Shown piece by piece: positions 16,641-23,741 of a DNA stretch of 64,000 nucleotides; the stretch's first letter is position 1; every line of letters starts with the position of its first letter. Under the pieces are notes generated by a model. The model saw only the letters and a list, made by a program, of their open reading frames with translations. It was not told where the DNA came from and did not search any database. The DNA comes from Flavobacteriales bacterium UBA7878 (lineage in GTDB: Bacteria > Bacteroidota > Bacteroidia > Flavobacteriales > Schleiferiaceae): assembly GCA_002501205.1 (NCBI GenBank), contig DLRW01000043.1:91291-155290 (forward strand), written 5' to 3'. Made by a program: the position numbers and the translations under genes.

Positions 16641-17575
16641 AGTATTTGAATTTTAAGGGTTTGAACTTGTTGATCGGCGGCGAATTGAATGAGGTATAGG
16701 CCTGGTTTGAGAGATCTTAATTCGAGGCTTTTCTGAATGCTACCTTCTTCCAAACAAAGGCCATTGAGCTGGCAAATGCGGTACTGAAACTGACCTTCCG
16801 GTAAAAGGATGCGGTCTCGAGTAGGTATAAATTGGAAATCAGCTTTTTGAATTTCGGCCTGTCCAATGCCATTGTTGGGGATTAAGCTGATTAAACTGTT
16901 CTCCTCCCAAAGTCCATTTAAATGATAATTGGGAAAGGCATTAAAACTGCGGTTCTCCACCAAAGTGTCTTTCAATTGGCCAAGGGAGCCGTACCAGCAG
17001 TGGTATTGCTCAAATTTTAAGGGATTGAGGCTTTCCAGTTTGCTATAGGCTAAAAAGGGGCCCATGCTTAAATTTTGTACGTCTATACTATCATGGGGTC
17101 CCATGTGAAAGCTAAGAGAAGCATCTTGCTCATTAATCCAAATTTGAAAATTGATGACCTTAGAGGGATTGTGGTCAAAGCGGGCATTCTCAAATTGAAG
17201 GATCACTTTTTGGCTTCCATCCGCAAAGCTTTCGCGGATCAATCGCACTGGCGATGAACTTAAGCCAGGCGCCGCTCTTAGCCAGGCAATGGTGTTGAGG
17301 TCGAGCCAATAGTGATGTTGCGCATCAAAAACCAAACGGCCACTCGCCTCTAATTTCACGGAGCTAACAACCGTATCCATAAAAGGAAAATTGAAGCCCA
17401 GGTTTATTTGGGCCGTTTGAAAAGGATCCCAATTAGAAGCAGGAAAAAGCAATGTGCCACCGCTTCGACTCTGGTAATTCAAGGTGTCTATTTCCAGTCG
17501 ATACTGATCCTGTGCGGATAGAGCCCCTCCCCAAAGGATGCAGCAATGCAGAACTAAATAGCTCAGGCTTTTCAC
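16637..17575 (-). CDS. Secreted protein with T9SS-like C-terminus, unknown function
   Basis: A 312-residue protein with a signal peptide ending GALSAQ. The central region is beta-rich (INLGFNFPFMDTVVSSVKLEASG, then VILQFENARFDHNP), resembling lectin- or nidogen-like sandwich domains. The C-terminus (LELRSLKPGLYLIQFAADQQVQTLKIQIL region) looks like the end of a T9SS sorting domain, although the usual YPNP opening is replaced by divergent sequence. Both ends overlap neighbours by 4 bases, so the trio 18546-15795 is translationally coupled. Confidence 0.72.
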   Translation of the reverse strand: MKSLSYLVLHCCILWGGALSAQDQYRLEIDTLNYQSRSGGTLLFPASNWDPFQTAQINLGFNFPFMDTVVSSVKLEASGRLVFDAQHHYWLDLNTIAWLRAAPGLSSSPVRLIRESFADGSQKVILQFENARFDHNPSKVINFQIWINEQDASLSFHMGPHDSIDVQNLSMGPFLAYSKLESLNPLKFEQYHCWYGSLGQLKDTLVENRSFNAFPNYHLNGLWEENSLISLIPNNGIGQAEIQKADFQFIPTRDRILLPEGQFQYRICQLNGLCLEEGSIQKSLELRSLKPGLYLIQFAADQQVQTLKIQIL

Positions 17576-18546
17576 AAGGCAAGTTTTACTTCATATTGCT
17601 GGCCCTGAACATTGCTGAGCTGCAAAATGTAGATTCCTTTTTGAGGCAAGCTGAAGGACTGCTCATCTTGAAACAGCACATCAAATACCGTTTTACCATC
17701 GAGGCTTAAAATTTTAGCCCGAGCCTTTCCCGGGCTATTCGAGTAAACCCAAACTTCCTCCTCTCCCTGGCGACGGTATTGGAAGGGAGCTTCCTGACTG
17801 GAATCTTCCTTTAAACCAATGGTAGTAGTGTTGGATAAATACTCGAAGCAATCCAGCATGTATTCATCAAAGCGCGGATGCACGGTGGTATGCCCCACAT
17901 TGGGCATGAGGATTTCGTGAAATTGCGCTTGGCGAGCTTGTAGGCTATCAATCAGATCATGGTAATAGGGCAGCTGAGTATAGAAGTAATCGCGGGTGCC
18001 CATGCACAAACACACCGGGCTTACTTGCGAACGGGCGAAACTAGGAGGGTTGAAATTAGGATGGTTGAAGGCCCCGGAATAGGGTATTACACCTGCAAAA
18101 GGAACCGTGGTAAGTTCTTCTAAAACCACTCGCATGGCTTCGCGACCATTGCAAGAAAAGCCGGTGAGATAAACAGCATTGGAATCAATAGAATAATGGG
18201 CTTGAACAGAATCGTAGAGATATTCGAGCAATTTTACTTCGCGGCCGCCATACTCATCGGTAATCGCATTGCCCCCAGCGTCAAGGCAAGCCACGATGGC
18301 ATCGAGGGAATCAGCAATATTGCGAAGGTCATCGCGGAAATCATTCGGGGCCACCCCACAACCGGGTAAGGCTAGAATTAAAGTATGATTTTGACTGGCC
18401 TGATAAGTGGCCGGAACGTAAAAGGAAAAACGGCGATTGAGATTGTTAAAGTCGCTGCTATTAAAAGTGTGATCCTGATGAAAAGAACCGGTGCTCTGGG
18501 CAAAAGCCATGGAGGAGAGCAGGAGGAAAAGACAAAGTCGCATCAT
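17572..18546 (-). CDS. Secreted PHB-depolymerase/feruloyl-esterase-like alpha/beta hydrolase with T9SS tail
   Basis: A 324-residue exported protein with a signal peptide (cleavage after SSMAFAQ), an alpha/beta-hydrolase domain (FSFYVPATYQ, LILALPGCGVAPNDF, then the nucleophile region YLTGFSCNGREA) and a His in VGHTTVHPRF. The last 60 residues are a T9SS sorting domain. The general layout fits LpqC/PHB-depolymerase-type esterases. The nucleophile elbow reads G-F-S-C-N-G where G-x-S-x-G is expected, so one Gly is replaced by Asn. Substrate unknown. First gene of the trio; two ATGs lie at 18546 and 18543. Confidence 0.8.
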   Translation of the reverse strand: MMRLCLFLLLSSMAFAQSTGSFHQDHTFNSSDFNNLNRRFSFYVPATYQASQNHTLILALPGCGVAPNDFRDDLRNIADSLDAIVACLDAGGNAITDEYGGREVKLLEYLYDSVQAHYSIDSNAVYLTGFSCNGREAMRVVLEELTTVPFAGVIPYSGAFNHPNFNPPSFARSQVSPVCLCMGTRDYFYTQLPYYHDLIDSLQARQAQFHEILMPNVGHTTVHPRFDEYMLDCFEYLSNTTTIGLKEDSSQEAPFQYRRQGEEEVWVYSNSPGKARAKILSLDGKTVFDVLFQDEQSFSLPQKGIYILQLSNVQGQQYEVKLAL

Positions 18547-18713
18547 AATTTTCGTTTTACCCTACGAAGTATTGATGCAGCTCGAAAAGGGAAAAACATT
18601 TTATGCGATCGACCCGAATTTTAATGGGATCAGCCGATTTCCGATGACTTTCAAGCTTGTGCTATCTTGCTAAAAGTCAATAAGTTAAACAATAGTTAAT
18701 CTTTATTAAAAAT

Positions 18714-18745
18714 CTCCAGCTCGCTGGAGGAGCCGGCTATTTTTG
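18714..18745 (+). promoter_or_regulatory. Promoter with adjoining palindromes before the histidine kinase gene
   Basis: TATTTTTG (18738-18745) matches the Bacteroidota -7 element TAnnTTTG and ends 19 bases before the TTG start. No TTG is visible at -33. Instead CTCCAGC-TC-GCTGGAG (18714-18729) forms a perfect 7-bp inverted repeat at that position, followed by the 8-base palindrome AGCCGGCT (18731-18738). An activator or repressor site is the simplest reading. Confidence 0.5.
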
Positions 18746-18764
18746 GTCCTTTAATTTTAGTTTT

Positions 18765-19760
18765 TTGAAGAATTTTCTGGCCAATAAATGGGTGCATTTG
18801 CTGCTTTGGATCTTAATCATTTGCAGTGAAGCTTTCTCTGAAGCGCTTATTCATTCCTATGAAATTGCCCCGGTAATTGCCAAGGCAGTTTTCGGGCAGG
18901 GCTTAAATGCGCTCCTATTTTATTGCACCGCCTTATTGATCTTTCCACGGCCTAAACCTTGGTCAGGATTAGGGGCTTTGGCGATGGTTTTAATTGCTCC
19001 GGTGCTGAGTTATGCGGTATATATGAGTATATACCACTGGTTTTTGGGCGTGGAGTTTATGACCTATAGTTTAGAGCTCTACCTCTATTACCTTACTAAT
19101 GGAATCCTTTTCGTTTTGGCAGGCTACCTCTATGGCGGGGCGCGTAATGCCATAGCGCTGGAGAAAAAACAGGCCCAATTAGAACGTGAGCAAGCCCTGG
19201 CTGAAGCCCGATTTTTACGCACCAAGCTAAATCCGCATTTTCTGTTTAATGCCCTTAATACCCTTTTATCCTTAAGCCTGCATCAGCAAAAACAATTACC
19301 AGAAACCTTACTGAGATTGGCAGGCATACTGCGCTATAATTTGGAGAATAGGGAACGTTTTTTAGTGGCAGTTCAAGAGGAGATTGGTCCATTGGAAGAC
19401 TATCTCTTTGTTCAGCAACAGCGACTCTTAAAAGACTTTCCGGTAGACACCTGGTTTCGGCCTCTGAACCCAAATTTCGAGATCCCTATTTTCAGTTTAA
19501 TCAATCTGGTGGAAAATTGCTTTAAGCATGGTGATTTATCTCGCCAAGGTTGGATTAAGCTCCGATTGCGCTCCACAAAGAACTATCTCTATTTTTCTGC
19601 CGATAATAAGATTGGTTCACAATCGGCGGAAAGCCCGGGCAGTAATTTGGGCCTGGAAAGTTTAAAGAAACAATTGGAATTGAATTTCCCCGAACACTAT
19701 CGTTTCGAAAGAAGGGAGGACGGGGAGCGTTTCCAAATACGAATATTGATATGGCATTGA
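18765..19760 (+). CDS. LytS/YehU-type sensor histidine kinase
   Basis: A 331-residue membrane histidine kinase. The N-terminal 125 residues carry about four membrane helices without a large periplasmic domain. A short coiled coil (EKKQAQLEREQALAEARFLR) leads to the His_kinase (PF06580) motif LNPHFLFNALNTLLSL with the phospho-accepting His, then the ATPase N-box LVENCFKHG and a G-box-like NLGLESLKKQL. It starts at a TTG at 18765, and no better ATG precedes the first helix. The response regulator overlaps its end by 10 bases, so they form a cognate pair. Confidence 0.92.
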   Translation: MKNFLANKWVHLLLWILIICSEAFSEALIHSYEIAPVIAKAVFGQGLNALLFYCTALLIFPRPKPWSGLGALAMVLIAPVLSYAVYMSIYHWFLGVEFMTYSLELYLYYLTNGILFVLAGYLYGGARNAIALEKKQAQLEREQALAEARFLRTKLNPHFLFNALNTLLSLSLHQQKQLPETLLRLAGILRYNLENRERFLVAVQEEIGPLEDYLFVQQQRLLKDFPVDTWFRPLNPNFEIPIFSLINLVENCFKHGDLSRQGWIKLRLRSTKNYLYFSADNKIGSQSAESPGSNLGLESLKKQLELNFPEHYRFERREDGERFQIRILIWH

Positions 19761-20449
19761 GGTATTTGATTATTGAAGATGAACCACCCGCAATTGCCTT
19801 GCTGGAGGAATATGCTCGCAAGACCGATTTTTTGCAGTCGGCAGGAACTTTTAGTGACCCTCAGGAGGCCTTGCATTTTATTAAGGATCGCCGTTCTGAC
19901 TTTGATTTCCTTTTTCTGGATGTGAAAATGCCGCATATCAATGGGCAAGAATTATTGGCTTTGGCCGATGAGCCCATCCCCACAATTTTTGTGACAGCCT
20001 ACGATCAGTACGCCGTACAGAGCTATGATTACAATACAATTGCCTATCTCACCAAACCAGTGGCCTATCCTAAATTTTTAGCGGCCACCTATAAAATGCG
20101 CGAATACTTGCAGATTAATGCCGCTTCGAAAGCTGAAGAACAAAGTTTTTTTGTGAAGGATGGTAGTCGCTATTTACGATTGGAATATTCGGAGATACTC
20201 TTTCTAAAAGGACTTTCCAATTACCTGCAGTTGATCACCGCAGATAAAACCTATACCCTGCATTTGAGTTTAAAAAAGGCGGGCCAGTCCTTGCCAATGC
20301 AGTTTGTTAGAGTACATCAATCTTATCTGGTGAATTTAAATCGAATTGATGAAATTTATGGAAATACCATATATATCGGGAAAGAGGAAATTCCGGTAGG
20401 ACGTCAATTTAAAGATGAACTCTTAAAACGACTAAATGCATTAATGTAG
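19751..20449 (+). CDS. LytTR-family response regulator
   Basis: A 232-residue regulator with a CheY-like receiver (IIEDEPPA acidic pocket, phospho-acceptor Asp57 in FLFLDVKMPHING, Thr in FVTAYDQYA, Lys in YLTKPVAYP) and a C-terminal LytTR DNA-binding domain (FFVKDGSRYLRLEYSEILFL, NYLQLITADKTYTLHLSLKK, FVRVHQSYLVNLNRI). It pairs with the overlapping kinase gene. Such pairs in Bacteroidota respond to envelope or extracellular cues. The palindromes upstream of the kinase are candidate autoregulatory sites. Confidence 0.94.
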   Translation: MALRYLIIEDEPPAIALLEEYARKTDFLQSAGTFSDPQEALHFIKDRRSDFDFLFLDVKMPHINGQELLALADEPIPTIFVTAYDQYAVQSYDYNTIAYLTKPVAYPKFLAATYKMREYLQINAASKAEEQSFFVKDGSRYLRLEYSEILFLKGLSNYLQLITADKTYTLHLSLKKAGQSLPMQFVRVHQSYLVNLNRIDEIYGNTIYIGKEEIPVGRQFKDELLKRLNALM

Positions 20450-20496
20450 GAACAGAAATGCAAGGAAGAATTTCGGCTTTTAGTAATATTGATTGC

Positions 20497-20558
20497 CAGC
20501 CTTTTGGACTAGAAATTTGAAGAAAAATAAACTAGATTTAATAGTCGAATAAAGGCTG
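20497..20558. other. Long nested inverted repeat after the response regulator gene
   Basis: CAGCCTTT (20497-20504) and AAAGGCTG (20551-20558) are perfect complements. Inside them GACTA (20507-20511) and TAGTC (20542-20546) also pair, giving a stem of 8 plus 5 bp with a 2/4-base internal loop and a 30-base AT-rich apical loop. It occupies the 252-base gap between the two-component genes and the cupin gene. It might be an mRNA 3' structure, an sRNA or a binding site. No T-run follows, so a classical terminator is unlikely. Confidence 0.4.
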
Positions 20559-20674
20559 AGCTCAATGCCCGCCTGAAATATTGGCGGAAAATTATTTCGG
20601 TATTTTCTTTGATGATCCAGAGATCAATTTTGAGGTTTATGCGTTAAAAGCCCATCCTCAGCGAAGCAATTTCG

Positions 20675-20682
20675 TAATTTTG
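20675..20682 (+). promoter_or_regulatory. Candidate -7 element of the cupin-like gene
   Basis: TAATTTTG matches TAnnTTTG and ends 19 bases before the ATG at 20702, the same spacing as other candidates in this window. No convincing -33 TTG is present. The rest of the gap (20450-20674) holds the nested inverted repeat and a short CCGCC/GGCGG hairpin near 20569-20587. Confidence 0.4.
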
Positions 20683-20701
20683 CCAATCAAATTTCCATAG
20701 C

Positions 20702-21583
20702 ATGCAACTGCAAGCGGTAGACGTTGTAGAAGATATAAGTCCGGAAGAGTTTTATCAGAAATATGTCAAAACTCGCATTCCGGTTAAGCTTAAGAACTAT
20801 TCTAAAAACTGGCAGGCCCGTGAAAAATGGACCTATCCTTTTTTGAAAGAAATAGCCGGTGACCATAAGGTGAAACTGCATGGTGCCTGGCAAGATAATG
20901 GGCCCACGCAAATTGTGATGCCTCACGTAAAGGAGACCACTTTTGGAGAGTATTTAGATATGTTGGAGGGAGATGTAAAATCCGATCTCCGCATTTTCTT
21001 GTTTAACCTTTTCAAACTGGAGCCTTCCTTACTTAATGATTTCGATTTTCCACCCATCATGGATGGATACCTAGAAGACTATCCTTACATGTTTTTCGGA
21101 TGCGCAGGAAGCGATGTTCGCCTGCATTACGATATTGATCTTTCCAATGTCTTTATCACTCAGTTTGGGGGTACCAAGCGTATTACCCTCTTTGATCAAA
21201 GTCAAACGAAGTACCTCTATAAACTGCCCTTTACCACCCACAGTGCGGCCGACCTCGGAAATATCGATTACGAGAAATATCCGGCCTTAAAATTGGCTTC
21301 GGGTTGGCAAACGGATTTATTGCCGGGCGAAACCTTGTTTATGCCTAGCGGTATTTGGCACTATATCCAATACATCGACGGATCCTTCTCCTTGAGCTTA
21401 AGAACCTTAAACCCCAGCAGAATGGGGAAACTGCAAGGAGCCTACAATGTATTTGTGATTCGAAAATTGGATGAGTACTTCAATAAGTTCTACAAGAATA
21501 GCTGGAGCGATTACAAGCTTAAAAAAGCGATTGAGCGCACCAATGAAATTATCGACAATCGCTCGGCCGAGTTTAAAGATTAG
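20702..21583 (+). CDS. Cupin-like / JmjC-fold Fe(II)-dependent oxygenase-type protein
   Basis: A 293-residue soluble protein of the Cupin_8 (JmjC-like) family. The metal-binding HxD is in VRLHYDIDLSNVF, and the second His is probably in PSGIWHYIQYIDGSFSLSLR. The segment GGTKRITLFDQSQTKYLYKLP is typical. The N-terminal EEFYQKYVKTRIPVKLKNY also fits. Relatives hydroxylate proteins or RNA-linked targets using 2-oxoglutarate and O2, but many bacterial members are uncharacterised. A terminator follows, then a gene for a Cys-cluster protein that I recall seeing beside this family in other Flavobacteriales. Confidence 0.88.
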   Translation: MQLQAVDVVEDISPEEFYQKYVKTRIPVKLKNYSKNWQAREKWTYPFLKEIAGDHKVKLHGAWQDNGPTQIVMPHVKETTFGEYLDMLEGDVKSDLRIFLFNLFKLEPSLLNDFDFPPIMDGYLEDYPYMFFGCAGSDVRLHYDIDLSNVFITQFGGTKRITLFDQSQTKYLYKLPFTTHSAADLGNIDYEKYPALKLASGWQTDLLPGETLFMPSGIWHYIQYIDGSFSLSLRTLNPSRMGKLQGAYNVFVIRKLDEYFNKFYKNSWSDYKLKKAIERTNEIIDNRSAEFKD

Positions 21584-21602
21584 GCCCTGATGAAAATACA
21601 TG

Positions 21603-21630
21603 AAAGGTCGGCAGCTCGCCGGCCTTTCTT
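21603..21630 (+). terminator. Intrinsic terminator after the cupin-like gene
   Basis: AAAGGTCGGC (21603-21612) pairs with GCCGGCCTTT (21618-21627), with one G-T wobble and a 5-base loop, followed by CTTATTTTT. It lies 20 bases after the stop and may attenuate rather than block transcription into the next gene at 21652. Confidence 0.75.
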
Positions 21631-21651
21631 ATTTTTAGGGAAATTATTCCC

Positions 21652-22368
21652 TTGTATCGGATTCCATCCATCCAACAGTATTGCAATCGCTGGTGCCAAC
21701 GCTGCCCCCTAAGCAGTCTTTGTGGTTTGTACCATGCTCGCTATGGGAAGGAAGAATTGGATCCTCAGGAATGGCTAGGGCCTCCTTCGGAAGAGGAAGC
21801 TCGCCATGTGTTTGAAGAGATCGATTTAAAGGCGGTGGAGGCCTTACCCGCTAAGATCAAAGCCTTGGAAGATCAAGGGGATTTTAATCCGGATGCCTCC
21901 CCGATTTTAGGGATATACGATCAGTGGCAATTGCAATATGGACAACTACTACAGCATTTAACCGAAAGTTGGGAGCAGGCCATGCAAAAGCAGGATTCCT
22001 TTGTGCGGGAAGCCCATTTTTTACAGCGTCTTAATGCCCGCGAAGTTTTACTGCACTACCGAAATTTTTTGGGGCCTAAACTCCATCGTGCTTTGGGCGG
22101 ACGCTTTGATGCCGGTGGTCAAATTCCCTTGCAAAGCGATTGGAATGGAAGCGCTAAGGTTTTAGTTCTAGCGCTCAATCATATTTTATTGGTCCTGGAT
22201 TCCATGGATCGCCTTTATCCCGAATACCATCGCAGCATATCTGCTTTTCAATTGGCCTGCGAGAATTTTAAAGAACAGTGCCTGGCTTTATTCCCACAGG
22301 CTATGGCTTTTAATCGTCCCGGCTTTGATGATTTGAATCCAGATCTGGTTTTGGGTCCGGGTCTATAA
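21652..22368 (+). CDS. Conserved Cys-cluster protein, unknown function
   Basis: A 238-residue soluble protein starting at a TTG. Its N-terminus carries a tight cysteine motif, YCNRWCQRCPLSSLC (C-x3-C-x2-C-x4-C), that could bind zinc or an iron-sulfur cluster. The rest is mainly helical and acidic, with no known catalytic motif. I recall similar flavobacterial hypotheticals with a CxRWCERCPxxxxC signature but no assigned function. It lies 68 bases after the cupin-like gene in the same direction, so a functional link (substrate or partner of the oxygenase) is possible but unproven. Confidence 0.75.
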   Translation: MYRIPSIQQYCNRWCQRCPLSSLCGLYHARYGKEELDPQEWLGPPSEEEARHVFEEIDLKAVEALPAKIKALEDQGDFNPDASPILGIYDQWQLQYGQLLQHLTESWEQAMQKQDSFVREAHFLQRLNAREVLLHYRNFLGPKLHRALGGRFDAGGQIPLQSDWNGSAKVLVLALNHILLVLDSMDRLYPEYHRSISAFQLACENFKEQCLALFPQAMAFNRPGFDDLNPDLVLGPGL

Positions 22369-22441
22369 ATCAAGGAATTAAAAGGGAGGGTGACTGGCGT
22401 TCTTTGTAATTTCCCCTTCGGTTTAATGCTAAAACTGCTTC

Positions 22442-23698
22442 ATGCGCAAGCTCGTATTTCTATTTATTCTATTGGCTTTTGGGGCCAGAGCTCAATTGTA
22501 CTTTCCGTCAAATACCGGTAATTGGGATACTTTGAGTCCGACCCGCCTTAATTGGTGTCCTCCTAAAATTGCGGCTTTAGACAGTTTTGCCCTTGCTGCC
22601 CACTCCAAATCCTTATTGATTTTAAAGGATGGAAAAATCGTGCATGAGGCCTACTACGGCAGCTATACGCAAGATTCAGTTTGGTACTGGGCTTCGGCCG
22701 GAAAGACCTTGATGGCCTTCTTAATTGGGAAAGCTCAGGAAGAAGGATTATTGGATATTAACGACAGCACCTCGCAATATTTAGGGGCGGGCTGGACCAG
22801 TGCTCCGGCCAATAAGGAAGCCTTGATCACCATCAAAGATCAATTGCAAATGACCACCGGTTTGGATTATCAGGTACCGAATCTGGATTGTACCGCCGAT
22901 TCTTGCTTGCTCTATCGGATGGATGCCGGAACACAATGGTATTATCACAATGCTCCATATCTCCTTTTAAAAGATGTTTTGGAGCAGGCCAGTGGGACCG
23001 GGTTAAATCGTTACACTCAAAATACTTTAGCCGGAAGCATTGGTTTTAGGGGCCTATGGTTGGATAATCTCTACATTTCCAATGCGCGCCAAATGGCTCG
23101 TTTTGGTTTACTACTCCTGGCTGAAGGAGAATGGAACGGGCAAAAGGTTATGGCCGATACCAGTTATTTGAGGGCCATGCGACAAAGCAGCCAAAGCTTA
23201 AACCCAGCCTATGGATACCTAAGCTGGTTAAATGGCAAGAGCAGTTTCATCCAGCCGGGCTTGCCCATTAGTTTTAATGGTCCCATTATTCCAAATGCGC
23301 CTTCAGATTTGTATATGGCCGCTGGAAAAAACGATCAACGCATTTATGTAGTCCCTTCGCAGAATATGGTGGTGGTACGCCAGGGACAGGCCGCAGATTC
23401 ATCGGCTTTAGCCTTATCGGGATTCGATAATCAATTATGGTCCTATATCAATGCGCTTAACTGTCAGGGTATTGGATTAAGTGAAGAAGAATCTGCGATG
23501 ACAATCTATCCTAATCCCTCTGGTGGGGAGGTCTATCTGTCTGGCAAGCAAAATGTAAAGGCTGTTTATGATCTTAATGGGCGGGAAGTAAACTTTGAGC
23601 AAGAAGGTTCTAAAGTGACCTTTTCAAAAGAGATGCGAGGATTAATCGTATTGCTCATGGAGAATGGTAGTAGGATCCGGATTCGACTTCAAAATTGA
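22442..23698 (+). CDS. Secreted class C beta-lactamase-family serine hydrolase with T9SS tail
   Basis: A 418-residue exported protein (signal MRKLVFLFILLAFGARAQ). The penicillin-binding-protein fold carries the SxxK motif in WASAGKTLMAF (Ser85, Lys88) and a YxN-like motif in WYYHNAPYLLL. The last 75 residues are a T9SS type A sorting domain opening MTIYPNPSGGEVYLSG. It is likely a surface esterase or D-amino-peptide hydrolase, not necessarily a beta-lactamase. The third (KTG-type) motif is not obvious. Confidence 0.87.
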   Translation: MRKLVFLFILLAFGARAQLYFPSNTGNWDTLSPTRLNWCPPKIAALDSFALAAHSKSLLILKDGKIVHEAYYGSYTQDSVWYWASAGKTLMAFLIGKAQEEGLLDINDSTSQYLGAGWTSAPANKEALITIKDQLQMTTGLDYQVPNLDCTADSCLLYRMDAGTQWYYHNAPYLLLKDVLEQASGTGLNRYTQNTLAGSIGFRGLWLDNLYISNARQMARFGLLLLAEGEWNGQKVMADTSYLRAMRQSSQSLNPAYGYLSWLNGKSSFIQPGLPISFNGPIIPNAPSDLYMAAGKNDQRIYVVPSQNMVVVRQGQAADSSALALSGFDNQLWSYINALNCQGIGLSEEESAMTIYPNPSGGEVYLSGKQNVKAVYDLNGREVNFEQEGSKVTFSKEMRGLIVLLMENGSRIRIRLQN

Positions 23699-23741
23699 TA
23701 GAAATCCAATCTTTGGCCTCAATTTTTACGTTATTCAGCAC

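Noticed and set aside
20569..20587. CCGCC/GGCGG hairpin as a terminator of the response regulator gene
   Set aside because: The stem is only 5 bp with a 9-base loop and no T-run follows, so it is too weak to call.
22442..23698. Annotation of the serine hydrolase as an antibiotic-resistance beta-lactamase
   Set aside because: SxxK and a YxN-like motif are shared by many esterases and peptidases of the family; the T9SS tail and missing clear KTG motif argue against a dedicated beta-lactamase.
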